A stretch of DNA of 63,769 nucleotides from SABY01 sp964523795. Lineage in GTDB: Bacteria > Bacteroidota > Bacteroidia > Bacteroidales > 4484-276. Numbering within the stretch: position 1 is the stretch's first letter; each line of letters begins with the position of its first letter. A model generated the notes under the pieces. It was not told the origin of the DNA and made no database searches. It worked only from the letters and a program-made list of their open reading frames with translations. The stretch is taken from assembly GCA_964523795.1 (NCBI GenBank), contig CAZGAO010000021.1, forward strand, positions 1-63,769, in the 5' to 3' direction. The translations under genes were made by a program, and so were the position numbers. Shown piece by piece: positions 33,351-43,406 of this stretch.

Positions 33351-34613
33351 ATGAAAAAGACCTTTATCATTCTTCTTATATTTTTTTCGCTTTCGCCGAG
33401 CTTTGCGGCCAGCCTGCTTATTCCGATGGACAATACGCAAAAGAACCACTTGAAATCGTATGGTGTGGCTTTCTGGATTTTGGAACGTGAGGTAGAAATC
33501 AGTTGGCTGCTCAATTATCGCGGCGGTAGTTTTATGTGCAACTTTAGTCAGCAAATCGAAAACGAACTGGTTATTCGCGGGGTGTCGTACGAGATTATCG
33601 CCGATGTGCAGGCGCAACAAATTATCAACGAGATAAGCAGCCCCGAGGTAAATATGGATGAGGTGAAATTACATAAGGCTCCAAAAATTGCCGTGTATTC
33701 ACCAAAAAACCGACAGCCCTGGGACGATGCCGTTACCCTTGCCCTTACTTATGCCGAAATTCCCTATGATGTGATTTACGATAACGAGATCATTGCCGGC
33801 TCGCTGCCGCTCTATGACTGGTTGCATTTACATCACGAAGATTTTACGGGGCAGTACGGGAAGTTTTGGCGTTCGTTCAAAAATGCTGCCTGGTATCAGG
33901 AAGATGTGCGTATAAACGAAGAAAATGCCCGCTTACTGGGCTTCGACAAGGTGTCGCAATTAAAGCTGGCTGTGGCCAAAAAAATCAGAGACTTCGTCTC
34001 GGGCGGCGGCTATTTGTTTTCGATGTGCTCGGCTCCCGACAGCTTTGATGTGGCTCTGGCTGCCGATGGTGTGGATATGGTGGATGTGATGTTTGACGGC
34101 GATCCTGCCGACCCCAATGCCCAGCAAAAGCTCAACTACGACAACTGCTTTGCTTTTAAGGATTTTAGAATTGTGTCGAACCCTTATGAATACGAGATTT
34201 CGAGTATCGATGTAACGGCTTCGCGTCCGCGTACCATCAACGAGAAGAATGATTTCTTCACCCTCTTCGATTTTTCGGCCAAGTGGGATCCGGTTCCTAC
34301 CATGCTTTGTCAAAACCACTTGCAGGTAATCAAGGGTTTTATGGGTCAGACTACGGCTTTTGATAAAGCTCAGGTCAAATCCAATGTCTTGGTGATGGGC
34401 GAACTAAAAACCGCGAATGAAGCGCGCTACATTCATGGCGATTATGGCTTTGGTACTTTTACCTTCCTTGGTGGCCACGACCCCGAAGATTATCGTCACC
34501 TGGTGGGCGATCCGCCAACCGATCTTAATCTTTTTCCCAACTCGCCAGGGTATCGGCTTATCTTAAACAATGTACTTTTCCCGGCAGCAAAGAAGAAAAA
34601 GCGGAAGACCTAA
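33351..34613 (+). CDS. Secreted class I amidotransferase-like (ThuA-like fold) protein
   Basis: This 420-residue protein has a signal peptide (FIILLIFFSLSPSFAAS). A fold resembling periplasmic ThuA/class I glutamine amidotransferase proteins is suggested by KIAVYSPKNRQPWDDAVTLAL, IYDNEIIAGSLPLYDWLHLHHEDF and FVSGGGYLFSMCSAPDSF (a GGG-x4-MCSA turn where the family has a nucleophile elbow). Near the end are FTFLGGHDPEDYRH and a Lys-rich tail. Relatives are often labelled asparagine synthetase B, but no PP-loop or glutaminase N-terminus of AsnB is present. Function unknown. It lies 86 nt after dnaB. Confidence 0.55.
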   Translation: MKKTFIILLIFFSLSPSFAASLLIPMDNTQKNHLKSYGVAFWILEREVEISWLLNYRGGSFMCNFSQQIENELVIRGVSYEIIADVQAQQIINEISSPEVNMDEVKLHKAPKIAVYSPKNRQPWDDAVTLALTYAEIPYDVIYDNEIIAGSLPLYDWLHLHHEDFTGQYGKFWRSFKNAAWYQEDVRINEENARLLGFDKVSQLKLAVAKKIRDFVSGGGYLFSMCSAPDSFDVALAADGVDMVDVMFDGDPADPNAQQKLNYDNCFAFKDFRIVSNPYEYEISSIDVTASRPRTINEKNDFFTLFDFSAKWDPVPTMLCQNHLQVIKGFMGQTTAFDKAQVKSNVLVMGELKTANEARYIHGDYGFGTFTFLGGHDPEDYRHLVGDPPTDLNLFPNSPGYRLILNNVLFPAAKKKKRKT

Positions 34614-35063
34614 TTAAGGATTAATACCCACACTTTCCTTGCCGCTAACTTTAAAGATATGGCAGGCATCGGCACTAATGAAGTATAGCTCTTGCACCAC
34701 GCGGGTTCCGTCAATCGCGCCATAAAAATAAAATTGTTCCTCGGTATCTTTAAGTGTTTCCTGATACGAATCGTCTAAAATAGGATACCACCGCGAGATA
34801 GGGTAAGTTCCACTTTCGGTAAAGCGTATGGTGTCCTTGGTCGATTCTCGTACCGTATAAAAATCGCTGAGGCGGCCACCCGTTACGGTAAGTCCTATCG
34901 TGCGAAATTCATTACTACAAATAATTTCAACGGGTGTTCCCTCAGGGTAAGTCCATTTTTCGGTAAGGTGCTTGCTTAGCTCCGGCAGCAGTGCAATTTG
35001 TTTGATGCTGTCGTTTTTTGCATCAATGGCTTTGAGTTCAAAACCTTTTTCGAGGCTTATCAC
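34614..35063 (-). pseudogene. Chimeric relic: acetyltransferase N-terminus fused to a lipoprotein C-terminus
   Basis: The 149-residue frame is a hybrid. Residues 1-44 match the first 44 residues of the GNAT protein at 60915 (about 36 identical by eye). Residues 45-149 match the mature part of the lipoprotein at 61426-61839 (about 88 of 105 identical). The intact pair carries an 11-bp direct repeat CCCGATGAAAT at 61044 and 61519, in frame in both genes, exactly where the fusion joins. The product lacks most of the acetyltransferase and the lipoprotein signal. The first codon appears to be GTG where the parent has ATG. It is probably a decayed duplicate; translation is possible but a function is doubtful. 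Confidence 0.75.
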
Positions 35064-35290
35064 TTTATAAATGATTGGTTAATAATGTTTTGTTTTGATT
35101 AAATATCATAAGCTGATTAATGATTTTACACAGATAGTAGTTCAGCCCATTTTGACTTGATCGCTGGCTATTTATTTTCCCATTAAAAATAAGCATGGGC
35201 TGCGAATCCTTGCAGGACTTATGATTGCAGCCGTGCAAGGGATGGCAGCCCTAGCCATATAAATGATGTTTGACCTGTGATGCTCATTCT

Positions 35291-35465
35291 ACATCAAACA
35301 TCTTACATCGGATATCTTACATCAGACATCGGACATCTGAAATCAGACATCAGACATCAGACATCGGACATCGGACATCGGACATCGGACATCGGACATC
35401 GGACATCTTACATCTGACATCTTACATCTGACATCGTACATCTGACATCGTACATCGGAAATCTT
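35291..35465. repeat. Heptad array ACATCNN, 25 uninterrupted units
   Basis: Twenty-five consecutive 7-mers keep the frame ACATC plus a varying dinucleotide (GG, AG, TG, TT, GT, AA); six in a row are ACATCGG. The last unit overlaps the stop codon of the patatin gene. Units vary mainly in the last two bases. The rest of the gap 35066-35290 holds nothing recognisable. Confidence 0.85.
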
Positions 35466-36717
35466 AGACCCCGGAGTTTATCTGATCCACCGAATTTTTC
35501 AGCACCAGACGCAGGTTTTTGTATTTTTTCCAGTCGAAGCGGCGCAGAAACTTTGCGGCGGCCTGTGCCCCACGCACAAAGAGGTCGATCTTATTCTCAT
35601 CGCTGATGGCAAAGTTGAGCCAGTCGTGCTGGCCGATGTCAATTTTTTCGAGCAGCAACTTGTAGTCCGGGTTGCGCAGGATAAAATCGTAGTCGTGAAG
35701 GTGGCGGATGGAGTTGAACATGGCGCCAAACAAATTGCCCGGCCCTGTGATATTGTTGCACGAATCGCGGTCAACACCGAGGCGCACGCCAAAGGTAGGC
35801 AGGCGCGGCACCACGCTTTGCTTATGAAAGAGGTCGATGGGAAAGTTGGACAAAATGCCGCCATCCACAAAATGAGCCGTTTTGGGTGGGATGCCGTTGA
35901 AGCCTGCCAGGTTTTTCCAGTTTTCGAGAGCCTGGGCACCGCCGGGGATATTATCGATTTGGAGCGGACTAAAAAAGTAGGGCACCGACATGGAGGCGCG
36001 CACAAAGAGCGCGGGGTTTACCTTTTCGGGCTGCTCCCAATACAGGGGAGCCATGCGCGGGAAATCCACCTTGGTTTCGGTGGTCAGGTCGGCACCAATC
36101 ACGGCAAAGCGCGGCTTAAGCCCTTCGATGCTTTTGTCCACGCCATCGCGGATTTGCAAGTCGGCGGGAATTTTACCAAAGGCCTGCTCCAGTTCGGCAA
36201 CCGTTTGGATGCCGTTGGCCTTAAGGATGTTGCTCATCCACTGCGTAAAGTTATTGCCGGGATTCAGGCCAATATCATCGCGCAGATTATCCACCACCTG
36301 CACGCCCTTCCAAATCATTTTCATAATGCTCGCCTTTTTCAAGATGGCCTTCACCAGATCCTGAACATCATCATCGCCATCCACAAACTCCATCAGGTTT
36401 TTGTTGGCCAGGATTTCCACCAGGCGTTCGGCCTTGGGCTGCGACACATCGCCCAGACCTGCCAGGAGCAGCGCGTTGATGGAGCCTGCCGAGGTACCGG
36501 CAAGGCTAAAAAAGCGCAGCCCCATTTGCTCCAGCACATAGTTGTAGCCAATCAGGGCAACGCCGAGCACGCCGCCGCCTTCCATCACCAGCTCAACATA
36601 CTGGTGCCCCTGCTTATCCACAAGGTCGGAAAATTGTTTTTTGTTAATACCCTCATTTCTGAGTTCCTCCACCAGGTGATACACCTGTGGATGCTGTGTA
36701 AATTGTGTAATTTTCAT
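35464..36717 (-). CDS. Patatin-like phospholipase
   Basis: This 417-residue protein carries the patatin set. The oxyanion block is MEGGGVLGVALIGY (about residues 45-58). The nucleophile elbow is GTSAGS (Ser about 77, G-x-S-x-G). The Asp of the Ser-Asp dyad lies in FVDGGILSNFP (about residues 287-297, DGG). No signal peptide is evident, so it may act in the cytosol or be secreted by another route. Family members hydrolyse acyl esters of phospholipids; some are effectors. It is monocistronic by position and ends inside the heptad array. Confidence 0.85.
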   Translation of the reverse strand: MKITQFTQHPQVYHLVEELRNEGINKKQFSDLVDKQGHQYVELVMEGGGVLGVALIGYNYVLEQMGLRFFSLAGTSAGSINALLLAGLGDVSQPKAERLVEILANKNLMEFVDGDDDVQDLVKAILKKASIMKMIWKGVQVVDNLRDDIGLNPGNNFTQWMSNILKANGIQTVAELEQAFGKIPADLQIRDGVDKSIEGLKPRFAVIGADLTTETKVDFPRMAPLYWEQPEKVNPALFVRASMSVPYFFSPLQIDNIPGGAQALENWKNLAGFNGIPPKTAHFVDGGILSNFPIDLFHKQSVVPRLPTFGVRLGVDRDSCNNITGPGNLFGAMFNSIRHLHDYDFILRNPDYKLLLEKIDIGQHDWLNFAISDENKIDLFVRGAQAAAKFLRRFDWKKYKNLRLVLKNSVDQINSGV

Positions 36718-37146
36718 AAGGCTGGGTTTTTAAATATTCACAATAAAACAAGCCAGGCCGGGATTTTGTTTTTTAAGGGGGAATTGGGCTGGGGGAATCA
36801 GAGGGTTTCAATATTGATGAATTGGGTGCGATAAGGAGAAAAGAAAAAGCAAATGGCTCCAAAAAAAAGGGAGATTCACTCAAACAGCCGAATGTGATTC
36901 TTAGCCAAAGTCAAAATTTAAATCCAACCCAAAAGAAAATAATTTCTACATTTGGCGGGTAGTAAAACTTCAAGAAGACACGAAAATGAAGATGGGAATA
37001 TTAAGTTTTGGACATTTAAGCTGTAAATGAAAGGAATACCTACTCGAAGAAAATTGTGAGATTGGTTTTTAAACATGATTTTAGTCTTTTTGTCAAACAA
37101 TAATTGGGTAGGGAAATTAAAAAAACCATTGGATGATATCATTTAG

Positions 37147-37255
37147 CACAACAAAGAAGAATTTCCGCTTCTGCCCTGGATATGGCTCTGCAAGCGGAAG
37201 TTTTATTATTAGTAAAGCAGAAATAAACGGAATACTAACTATACACATACGTTGT
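37147..37255 (+). other. attC-like structured boundary, left side of the HNH module
   Basis: It starts CACAACAAAG (37147) and ends CGTTGT (37250-37255). Between them lie imperfect inverted segments (TTCCG..TTCTG against CAGAA..CGGAA) and a strong TTCCGCTT..AAGCGGAA hairpin (37163-37170, 37192-37199). The ACAACAAAG...CGTTGT frame repeats on the other side of the module. Canonical RYYYAAC/GTTRRRY boxes are not matched. The 577-nt gap 36718-37294 otherwise holds no gene. Confidence 0.4.
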
Positions 37256-37294
37256 AGGGCATTTGAAAAAAACTTAGCAGATAGAAAATAAGTA

Positions 37295-37864
37295 ATGGCA
37301 AAACAGAAAATCGAGACAGTTAGAGAACAAATATATTGGTCATATGCAAATCTTGCAATGGCACACACCGCAGTTGACAAAAAACAAGAAAAATACGGGC
37401 GATTTAATTATATGATACGAGCCAAATTATTCAAAGGACTTAAAGAAGGAACTATGAATATGCGGACAATATTTGACGATGAAAAAATCAAACTTCAAAC
37501 TGGACAAATTTGCAATTACTGTGGCTCTGCTGAGAAATTAGCACTTGACCATATTTTTCCACAAAAATTTGGTGGACAAGATAATGCTGAAAATTTAATT
37601 TTTGCGTGTAGGACTTGTAACAGTTCAAAAGGGAAAAAGGATTTAATGGAATGGATGGATTTTCGTAAAAAGTTTTTGCCATTAATGATAATTAGAAGGT
37701 ATTTGAAATTGACATTTAGTTATAGTTTAGAAAATAACCTAATTGATAAAAAAATTGAGGATTTAAAAGACATGGAATTACCATTTAAAATTGACCTTTT
37801 ACCGACTTCTTATCCTGCACCTATTAATTTGACCCTTAATATTGAAAAACTAAAAGAGTATTAA
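37295..37864 (+). CDS. HNH endonuclease
   Basis: This 189-residue protein has a central HNH domain (about residues 70-115). A zinc-type pair C-x2-C (ICNYCGS) is followed by the metal-site His in LDHIFPQKFGG, an Asn in DNAENLIFACRTCN (second C-x2-C) and SSKGKKDLMEW. The N-terminal about 65 residues are helical and basic; the C-terminal about 70 residues may recognise DNA or bind a partner. Base composition is markedly AT-rich against the surrounding 45-50% GC genes. It is followed after 17 nt by a small helical protein, and both lie between complementary boundary sequences, suggesting a mobile or defence-type module. Confidence 0.8.
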   Translation: MAKQKIETVREQIYWSYANLAMAHTAVDKKQEKYGRFNYMIRAKLFKGLKEGTMNMRTIFDDEKIKLQTGQICNYCGSAEKLALDHIFPQKFGGQDNAENLIFACRTCNSSKGKKDLMEWMDFRKKFLPLMIIRRYLKLTFSYSLENNLIDKKIEDLKDMELPFKIDLLPTSYPAPINLTLNIEKLKEY

Positions 37865-37881
37865 TCTTAAAATAAATAGCA

Positions 37882-38235
37882 ATGAGTAATTTAGAGCATA
37901 ATTTGACAAAAAGAGTAGAAGCATTGTTTCAAAATGAAATACAAAAAAGATTATCAGAAACAGCAGAAAATATTTTTGGCATTATTAAACCAAAGTCAAA
38001 AGGAAATGTATTTGAAAATCTTCAAGAGAGATTGAAAGCAATGCAACAAACATTAGAAAAACTGACTGATGGATTATTAGAAGTTGGCAACAAAGCACTT
38101 GATGATTTCGAAAAAGAAATTAGTAATGTTCCTGAACCAGAAAAAAGCCAAGGAATTGAAAAACTTAAAGAATTAATAACCACAGAAATTCAAGACATTG
38201 TTAAGCAAATGACTATTGATAAATTCCGCGAATAA
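37882..38235 (+). CDS. Small helical protein, partner of the HNH nuclease
   Basis: This 117-residue protein is predicted to be all-helical and coiled-coil rich (ALFQNEIQKRLSETAENIF, LQERLKAMQQTLEKLTDGLL, GIEKLKELITTEIQDIV). It has no Cys and no signal peptide. I do not recognise its family. The 17-nt spacing and shared AT-rich composition link it to the HNH gene, so it could be an inhibitor, a cofactor or an independent passenger. Confidence 0.55.
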   Translation: MSNLEHNLTKRVEALFQNEIQKRLSETAENIFGIIKPKSKGNVFENLQERLKAMQQTLEKLTDGLLEVGNKALDDFEKEISNVPEPEKSQGIEKLKELITTEIQDIVKQMTIDKFRE

Positions 38236-38293
38236 TAATTTGGCGTAGTTGAAAATTTTATATAATGAATTGATTAAAAATTGAAGGAAAAAC

Positions 38294-38424
38294 GCCCTAC
38301 AACAAAGGCTATAAAAAATAGGCGGTTTAGTAGTAAAATCAGGGTTTGTAGCCCGTTTGTAGTTCATCGTAAGTTGAAAACATGTGCTTCGAAATCGCCT
38401 ACATTTTCATAGCCCAGCCGTTGT
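38294..38424 (+). other. attC-like structured boundary, right side of the HNH module
   Basis: It begins GCCCTACAAC (38294-38303), the exact complement of GTTGTAGGGC at 37251-37260 at the left end of the module, and ends CCGTTGT (38418-38424). Between them ACAAC..GGCTATA..ATAGGCG pairs imperfectly with CGCCTACA..CATAGCC..GTTGT, the bulged long-hairpin plan of integron attC sites. The remaining sequence to 38584 contains nothing recognisable. Confidence 0.45.
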
Positions 38425-38584
38425 TATTGTGCAAGCGCAAAAAACAACCGAGCCAAAGACTAACTTAAAGAATCAAAACAAGCTTAGCAAATAACCGGAA
38501 TGAAAAAAAAATGCTGACGACTGTGATTTTTTGCAAGGACTTGCGAATAATTAGACAAACAAGTTTTAATAAAATAATCGCAAT

Positions 38585-38950
38585 ATGAAAATCCATATTG
38601 AGCAAATAATTGGTTTGACAATGCTTAACGAAATTAACAATCACGAATATGACAGCTTGCCTGTACTGTTTTTCAATTTACCTGATGCAATACCTCTGAG
38701 AAAATATAGGTATCGTGCAAATGCAAGTATGGCTCCTGATGACTATGTTACAGGTTTGAAAACAGTAAACCAGCCAATGATTGTTTTGATTGGCAGTGAT
38801 GACGAAGCTTTTTCGCCCGAAGCAATGAAGAAAGCCATTTTGGAAAACAGTAATGGCGAAGTTCAAATTATAAATAAGGCTTCGCACAATGGAGTAAGAC
38901 ATGAGCCGCAATCTTTTACTTTTATCAAGGATTGGTTTTCAAAATTATGA
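38585..38950 (+). pseudogene. Alpha/beta hydrolase, C-terminal fragment
   Basis: A 121-residue frame matches only the cap and C-terminal part of an S33-type alpha/beta hydrolase: PMIVLIGSDDEAFSPEAMKKAI (acid residue region) and KASHNGVRHEPQSFTFIKDW (catalytic His region). The N-terminal half with the G-x-S-x-G nucleophile is missing, so it cannot be a working hydrolase. The stop TGA overlaps the ATG of the sigma factor fragment (ATGA), a remnant of an operon. Inferred to be a truncated gene brought in with, or cut by, a rearrangement. Confidence 0.6.
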
Positions 38951-39300
38951 TAGATAAACAAGAGCAGAAGCAATTTTTTCAGGAAATTATTGAAGGGCAT
39001 AAAGGTATTCTGTTCAAAGTTGCCCGTGCATACTGTGCAAACGAAGAAGACAGGCAAGACCTAATACAGGAAATGATGATTCAGATATGGCAGTCTATTC
39101 ACAAATACAACGACCAGTATAAAATTTCAACTTGGTTGTATCGTATTTCGATGAATGTAGCAATCTCGTATTATCGAAAAAATTCGACCCGTGGAAGCAA
39201 TTTTAGCATCTTGAATGAGCAAACAGCCCAAATACCACTCGAGGATAAATCGGAAAATGAACGAGATAGAATTAAAAAAACTTTGGCAAACAAGCAATGA
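38947..39300 (+). pseudogene. ECF sigma factor lacking region 4
   Basis: The 117-residue frame has a normal ECF sigma region 2 (residues about 8-80: EGHKGILFKVARAYCANEEDRQDL, IWQSIHKYN, STWLYRISMNVAISYYRK). It then ends within about 35 residues. Its last codons read, out of frame, through the start of the next gene (ATGAACGAGATAG). Region 4, needed for -35 recognition, is absent, while the downstream partner is intact. A deletion between the linker and the next start explains this. It is probably non-functional. Confidence 0.65.
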
Positions 39301-39928
39301 TAAATTGGAAGAGGACTTTGGTTTAGACAAAAAAAACACCAAGGAAATAAGCCAGATAAAGGTTCATAGCATTTTAGGTTCAATGAAACCTGTTAAGATT
39401 TTTACTTTATTGATTGGTGTTTTGTGGGTCGGGATTGGTGCAACTGCTTTGAGCAGAATTTATGTCAACGCATTTTGGGAAGCCAACAAGTTTTTCCTTT
39501 TTTCAGCTACTGTGCAAATCTTACTTACCTCAATTGCTTTGCTTATTTACATCTACCAACTGAACAAAATATACAAAGTAGAAATTGATGAGCCCATTTT
39601 GAAAACACAAAATAAATTGGCGCAACTAAAAATTTCAACGCTGTGGGTAACAAGGATTATGTTCTTACAACTTCCTGTTTGGACAACATTTTGGTGGAAC
39701 GAAACTATGCTGACAGACTGGAGTTTTTATCAATGGCTAATCCCATTATTTTTTACAGCTTCGTTTACGTTTATTGCGCTTTGGCTTTTCTTCAATATCA
39801 AATTTGAAAACAGAAATAAAAAATGGTTTAAGCTCATCTTTAACGGAAAAGAATGGACACCTTTAATGAAGTCGATGGAATTGCTGGAGCAAATGGAAGA
39901 ATATAAAGATAAGAACGCCAGTGCCTAA
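39257..39928 (+). CDS. Membrane protein encoded with the ECF sigma factor (putative anti-sigma)
   Basis: This 223-residue protein starts at ATG 39257 (MNEIELKKLWQ), inside the sigma fragment. It has four predicted membrane segments (about residues 44-64, 73-97, 130-150 and 160-180) flanked by Lys/Glu-rich cytosolic parts. Small membrane proteins with this start are common next to ECF sigma factors in Bacteroidota and are presumed anti-sigma factors, but no known anti-sigma domain (ZAS or RseA type) is visible. With the sigma truncated, it may be an orphan. Confidence 0.55.
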   Translation: MNEIELKKLWQTSNDKLEEDFGLDKKNTKEISQIKVHSILGSMKPVKIFTLLIGVLWVGIGATALSRIYVNAFWEANKFFLFSATVQILLTSIALLIYIYQLNKIYKVEIDEPILKTQNKLAQLKISTLWVTRIMFLQLPVWTTFWWNETMLTDWSFYQWLIPLFFTASFTFIALWLFFNIKFENRNKKWFKLIFNGKEWTPLMKSMELLEQMEEYKDKNASA

Positions 39929-40008
39929 CAAATAATAATCTAACAAAGCCACCTCCATTGGCTTGCTATACCATAATTGCAATTCTACAAGCAAGGAATC
40001 CGCTCGCT

Positions 40009-41598
<1,590 letters not shown>

Positions 41599-41614
41599 GG
41601 CTTAGCCTCCTGTT

Positions 41615-43276
41615 TTATGGTTCGGTAATTTTAAAATGTTGGGCTAATTCTTCTTTGAGTTCAGCGGGTTTAAAGGGTTTGCAAATATATCCATCCATGC
41701 CTTGGGCCAACAATTTCTCCTTATCACCCTTCAGCGCGTTGGCGGTCATCGCAATAATCGGTATTCCTCTTTTTATTTCCTGGTCTTCCTCTATTGCCTT
41801 AATTTTGCGGGTGGCTTCGATGCCGTCCATGATGGGCATCATTATGTCCATGAGTACTACATCGTATAGGTTTTCCCCAAATAGTTTCACGGCTTCTTCG
41901 CCATTGCCGGCCACATCCACCTGGTGCCCCATTTTGCGCAGGTTAACCGTGGCCACACGCTGATTGATAATGTTATCCTCGGCGAGTAGGATTTTTAGCT
42001 TACGCAATTTTTCGCCGGACATATTCTTTTTATTGCTGCCCTTGTCATCTTCTGCGGGAGCTTCGCCAATGCTTAGGTTTATCGTAAACCAAAAGGTAGA
42101 ACCTTTTCCTACCTCGCTAACAACGCCAATATCGCCACCCATCATCCTGGCCAGGTTTTTAGAAATGGATAAACCCAGCCCCGAGCCGCCATGCTTTCGC
42201 GAGATAGAGGCATCGGCCTGCGAAAATTCCCGAAACAGTTTTTTAAGGGCTGCCTGCGAAATACCAGCTCCGGTATCGATAATTTTAAACATGAGCTTAG
42301 CAGTATTTTTGTCGGCGGCCATTTTGGATACCTCTAAACTTACCGTGCCCTTGTCGGTAAACTTGATGGCGTTGTTTACCAGGTTTAGGATGATCTGTTT
42401 CAGCCGCAACGAATCGCCAACAAGATATTGCGGCACATCGGGCTTGATGGTGAAAAGCAGCTTCAATTTCTTTTCGGCGGCTTTCAGATTCATCAGCTTG
42501 TGTATTTCGGCAACTTTTTGTTTCAGATTAAAGGAAATATTTTCCAGCTCTATTTGTCCGGACTCGATTTTGGAGAAATCCAGAATATCGTTAATGATGC
42601 CCAGCAGGCTGATCCCCGAGGCACTGATCAAATCCACATATTCTTGTTGCTTGCCCGTAAGATTGGTCTCGCTAAGGATATCAGTCATACCCAGGATACC
42701 ATTGAGGGGCGTGCGTATTTCGTGGCTCATATTGGCCAGGAAGGTGGACTTGTGTTTGTCGGCAGCCATAGCCTTTGCCTTGGCTTCCTCGGCGATGAGG
42801 TAGGCTTTTTTGCGCTGTGCTATCTCGCTTTCGAGTTGCTTGTTAATTTCTTTTAGCTCGCGGGTACGCTTGCGTACCAGTCGTTCGAGCTGTGTTTGGT
42901 GAATGTAGAGGTCGAGAAAAACACGCACTTTTCCCCGCAAAATGACAGGCACGATGGGTTTGGGGATAAAATCGACCGCACCGGTTTCGATGCCTTTAAC
43001 GATGTGGAAATCTTCGGTGTAAATGGCCGAGACGAAGATTACAGGCAGGAGCTTGGTTTTTTCTTCCTGGCGCATCAGCTCCACGGTTTCGTAGCCATCC
43101 ATCTCGGGCATTTGTATGTCAACGATGGCAAGGGCAAAGTCGTACATCAGGGTCATCACCAACGCTTCGTTGCCCGAGCTGGCCCTGATAAAGTCCACAT
43201 CAAAGGTATTGAGCACCTTTTCGAGCGCGATGAGGTTTTCAGGCTTGTCGTCAACAATGAGTATTTTGGGCTTCAC
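41615..43276 (-). CDS. Hybrid sensor kinase REC-HisKA-HATPase-REC (B)
   Basis: A 553-residue protein of the same architecture as its neighbour. REC has Asp in ALAIVDIQMPEMDGYE. A longer coiled coil (ELKEINKQLESEIAQRKKAY) leads to HisKA with ANMSHEIRTPLNG (His about residue 188). HATPase has NLVNNAIKFT, DTGAGIS and GGSGLGLSISKNL, and the C-terminal REC has VVLMDIMMPIMDG. No membrane segment is present. It is probably transcribed first in a two-gene unit with kinase A. The pair looks like a tandem duplication. Confidence 0.85.
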   Translation of the reverse strand: MKPKILIVDDKPENLIALEKVLNTFDVDFIRASSGNEALVMTLMYDFALAIVDIQMPEMDGYETVELMRQEEKTKLLPVIFVSAIYTEDFHIVKGIETGAVDFIPKPIVPVILRGKVRVFLDLYIHQTQLERLVRKRTRELKEINKQLESEIAQRKKAYLIAEEAKAKAMAADKHKSTFLANMSHEIRTPLNGILGMTDILSETNLTGKQQEYVDLISASGISLLGIINDILDFSKIESGQIELENISFNLKQKVAEIHKLMNLKAAEKKLKLLFTIKPDVPQYLVGDSLRLKQIILNLVNNAIKFTDKGTVSLEVSKMAADKNTAKLMFKIIDTGAGISQAALKKLFREFSQADASISRKHGGSGLGLSISKNLARMMGGDIGVVSEVGKGSTFWFTINLSIGEAPAEDDKGSNKKNMSGEKLRKLKILLAEDNIINQRVATVNLRKMGHQVDVAGNGEEAVKLFGENLYDVVLMDIMMPIMDGIEATRKIKAIEEDQEIKRGIPIIAMTANALKGDKEKLLAQGMDGYICKPFKPAELKEELAQHFKITEP

Positions 43277-43406
43277 GATGTTTGTGTTTGTTAATCGTTA
43301 TTTGTCCCGAAAAGTAGAAAATCTATGATTTTCGTAACTTTTCGAGGATGCTGCAAATCCGGGATTCTTGAATCCTGGGCTCGCCCGAAGGGCGGCATTA
43401 ATTGCT

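Noticed and set aside
35291..35465. Possible CRISPR array
   Set aside because: The repeat unit is 7 nt with no spacers; the period and variation do not fit CRISPR.
39921..40008. Third attC-like site after the membrane protein, with GCCTAAC matching an RYYYAAC box
   Set aside because: Only one canonical box and a short AGCCA..TGGCT stem are present; no matching GTT end was found before the kinase gene.
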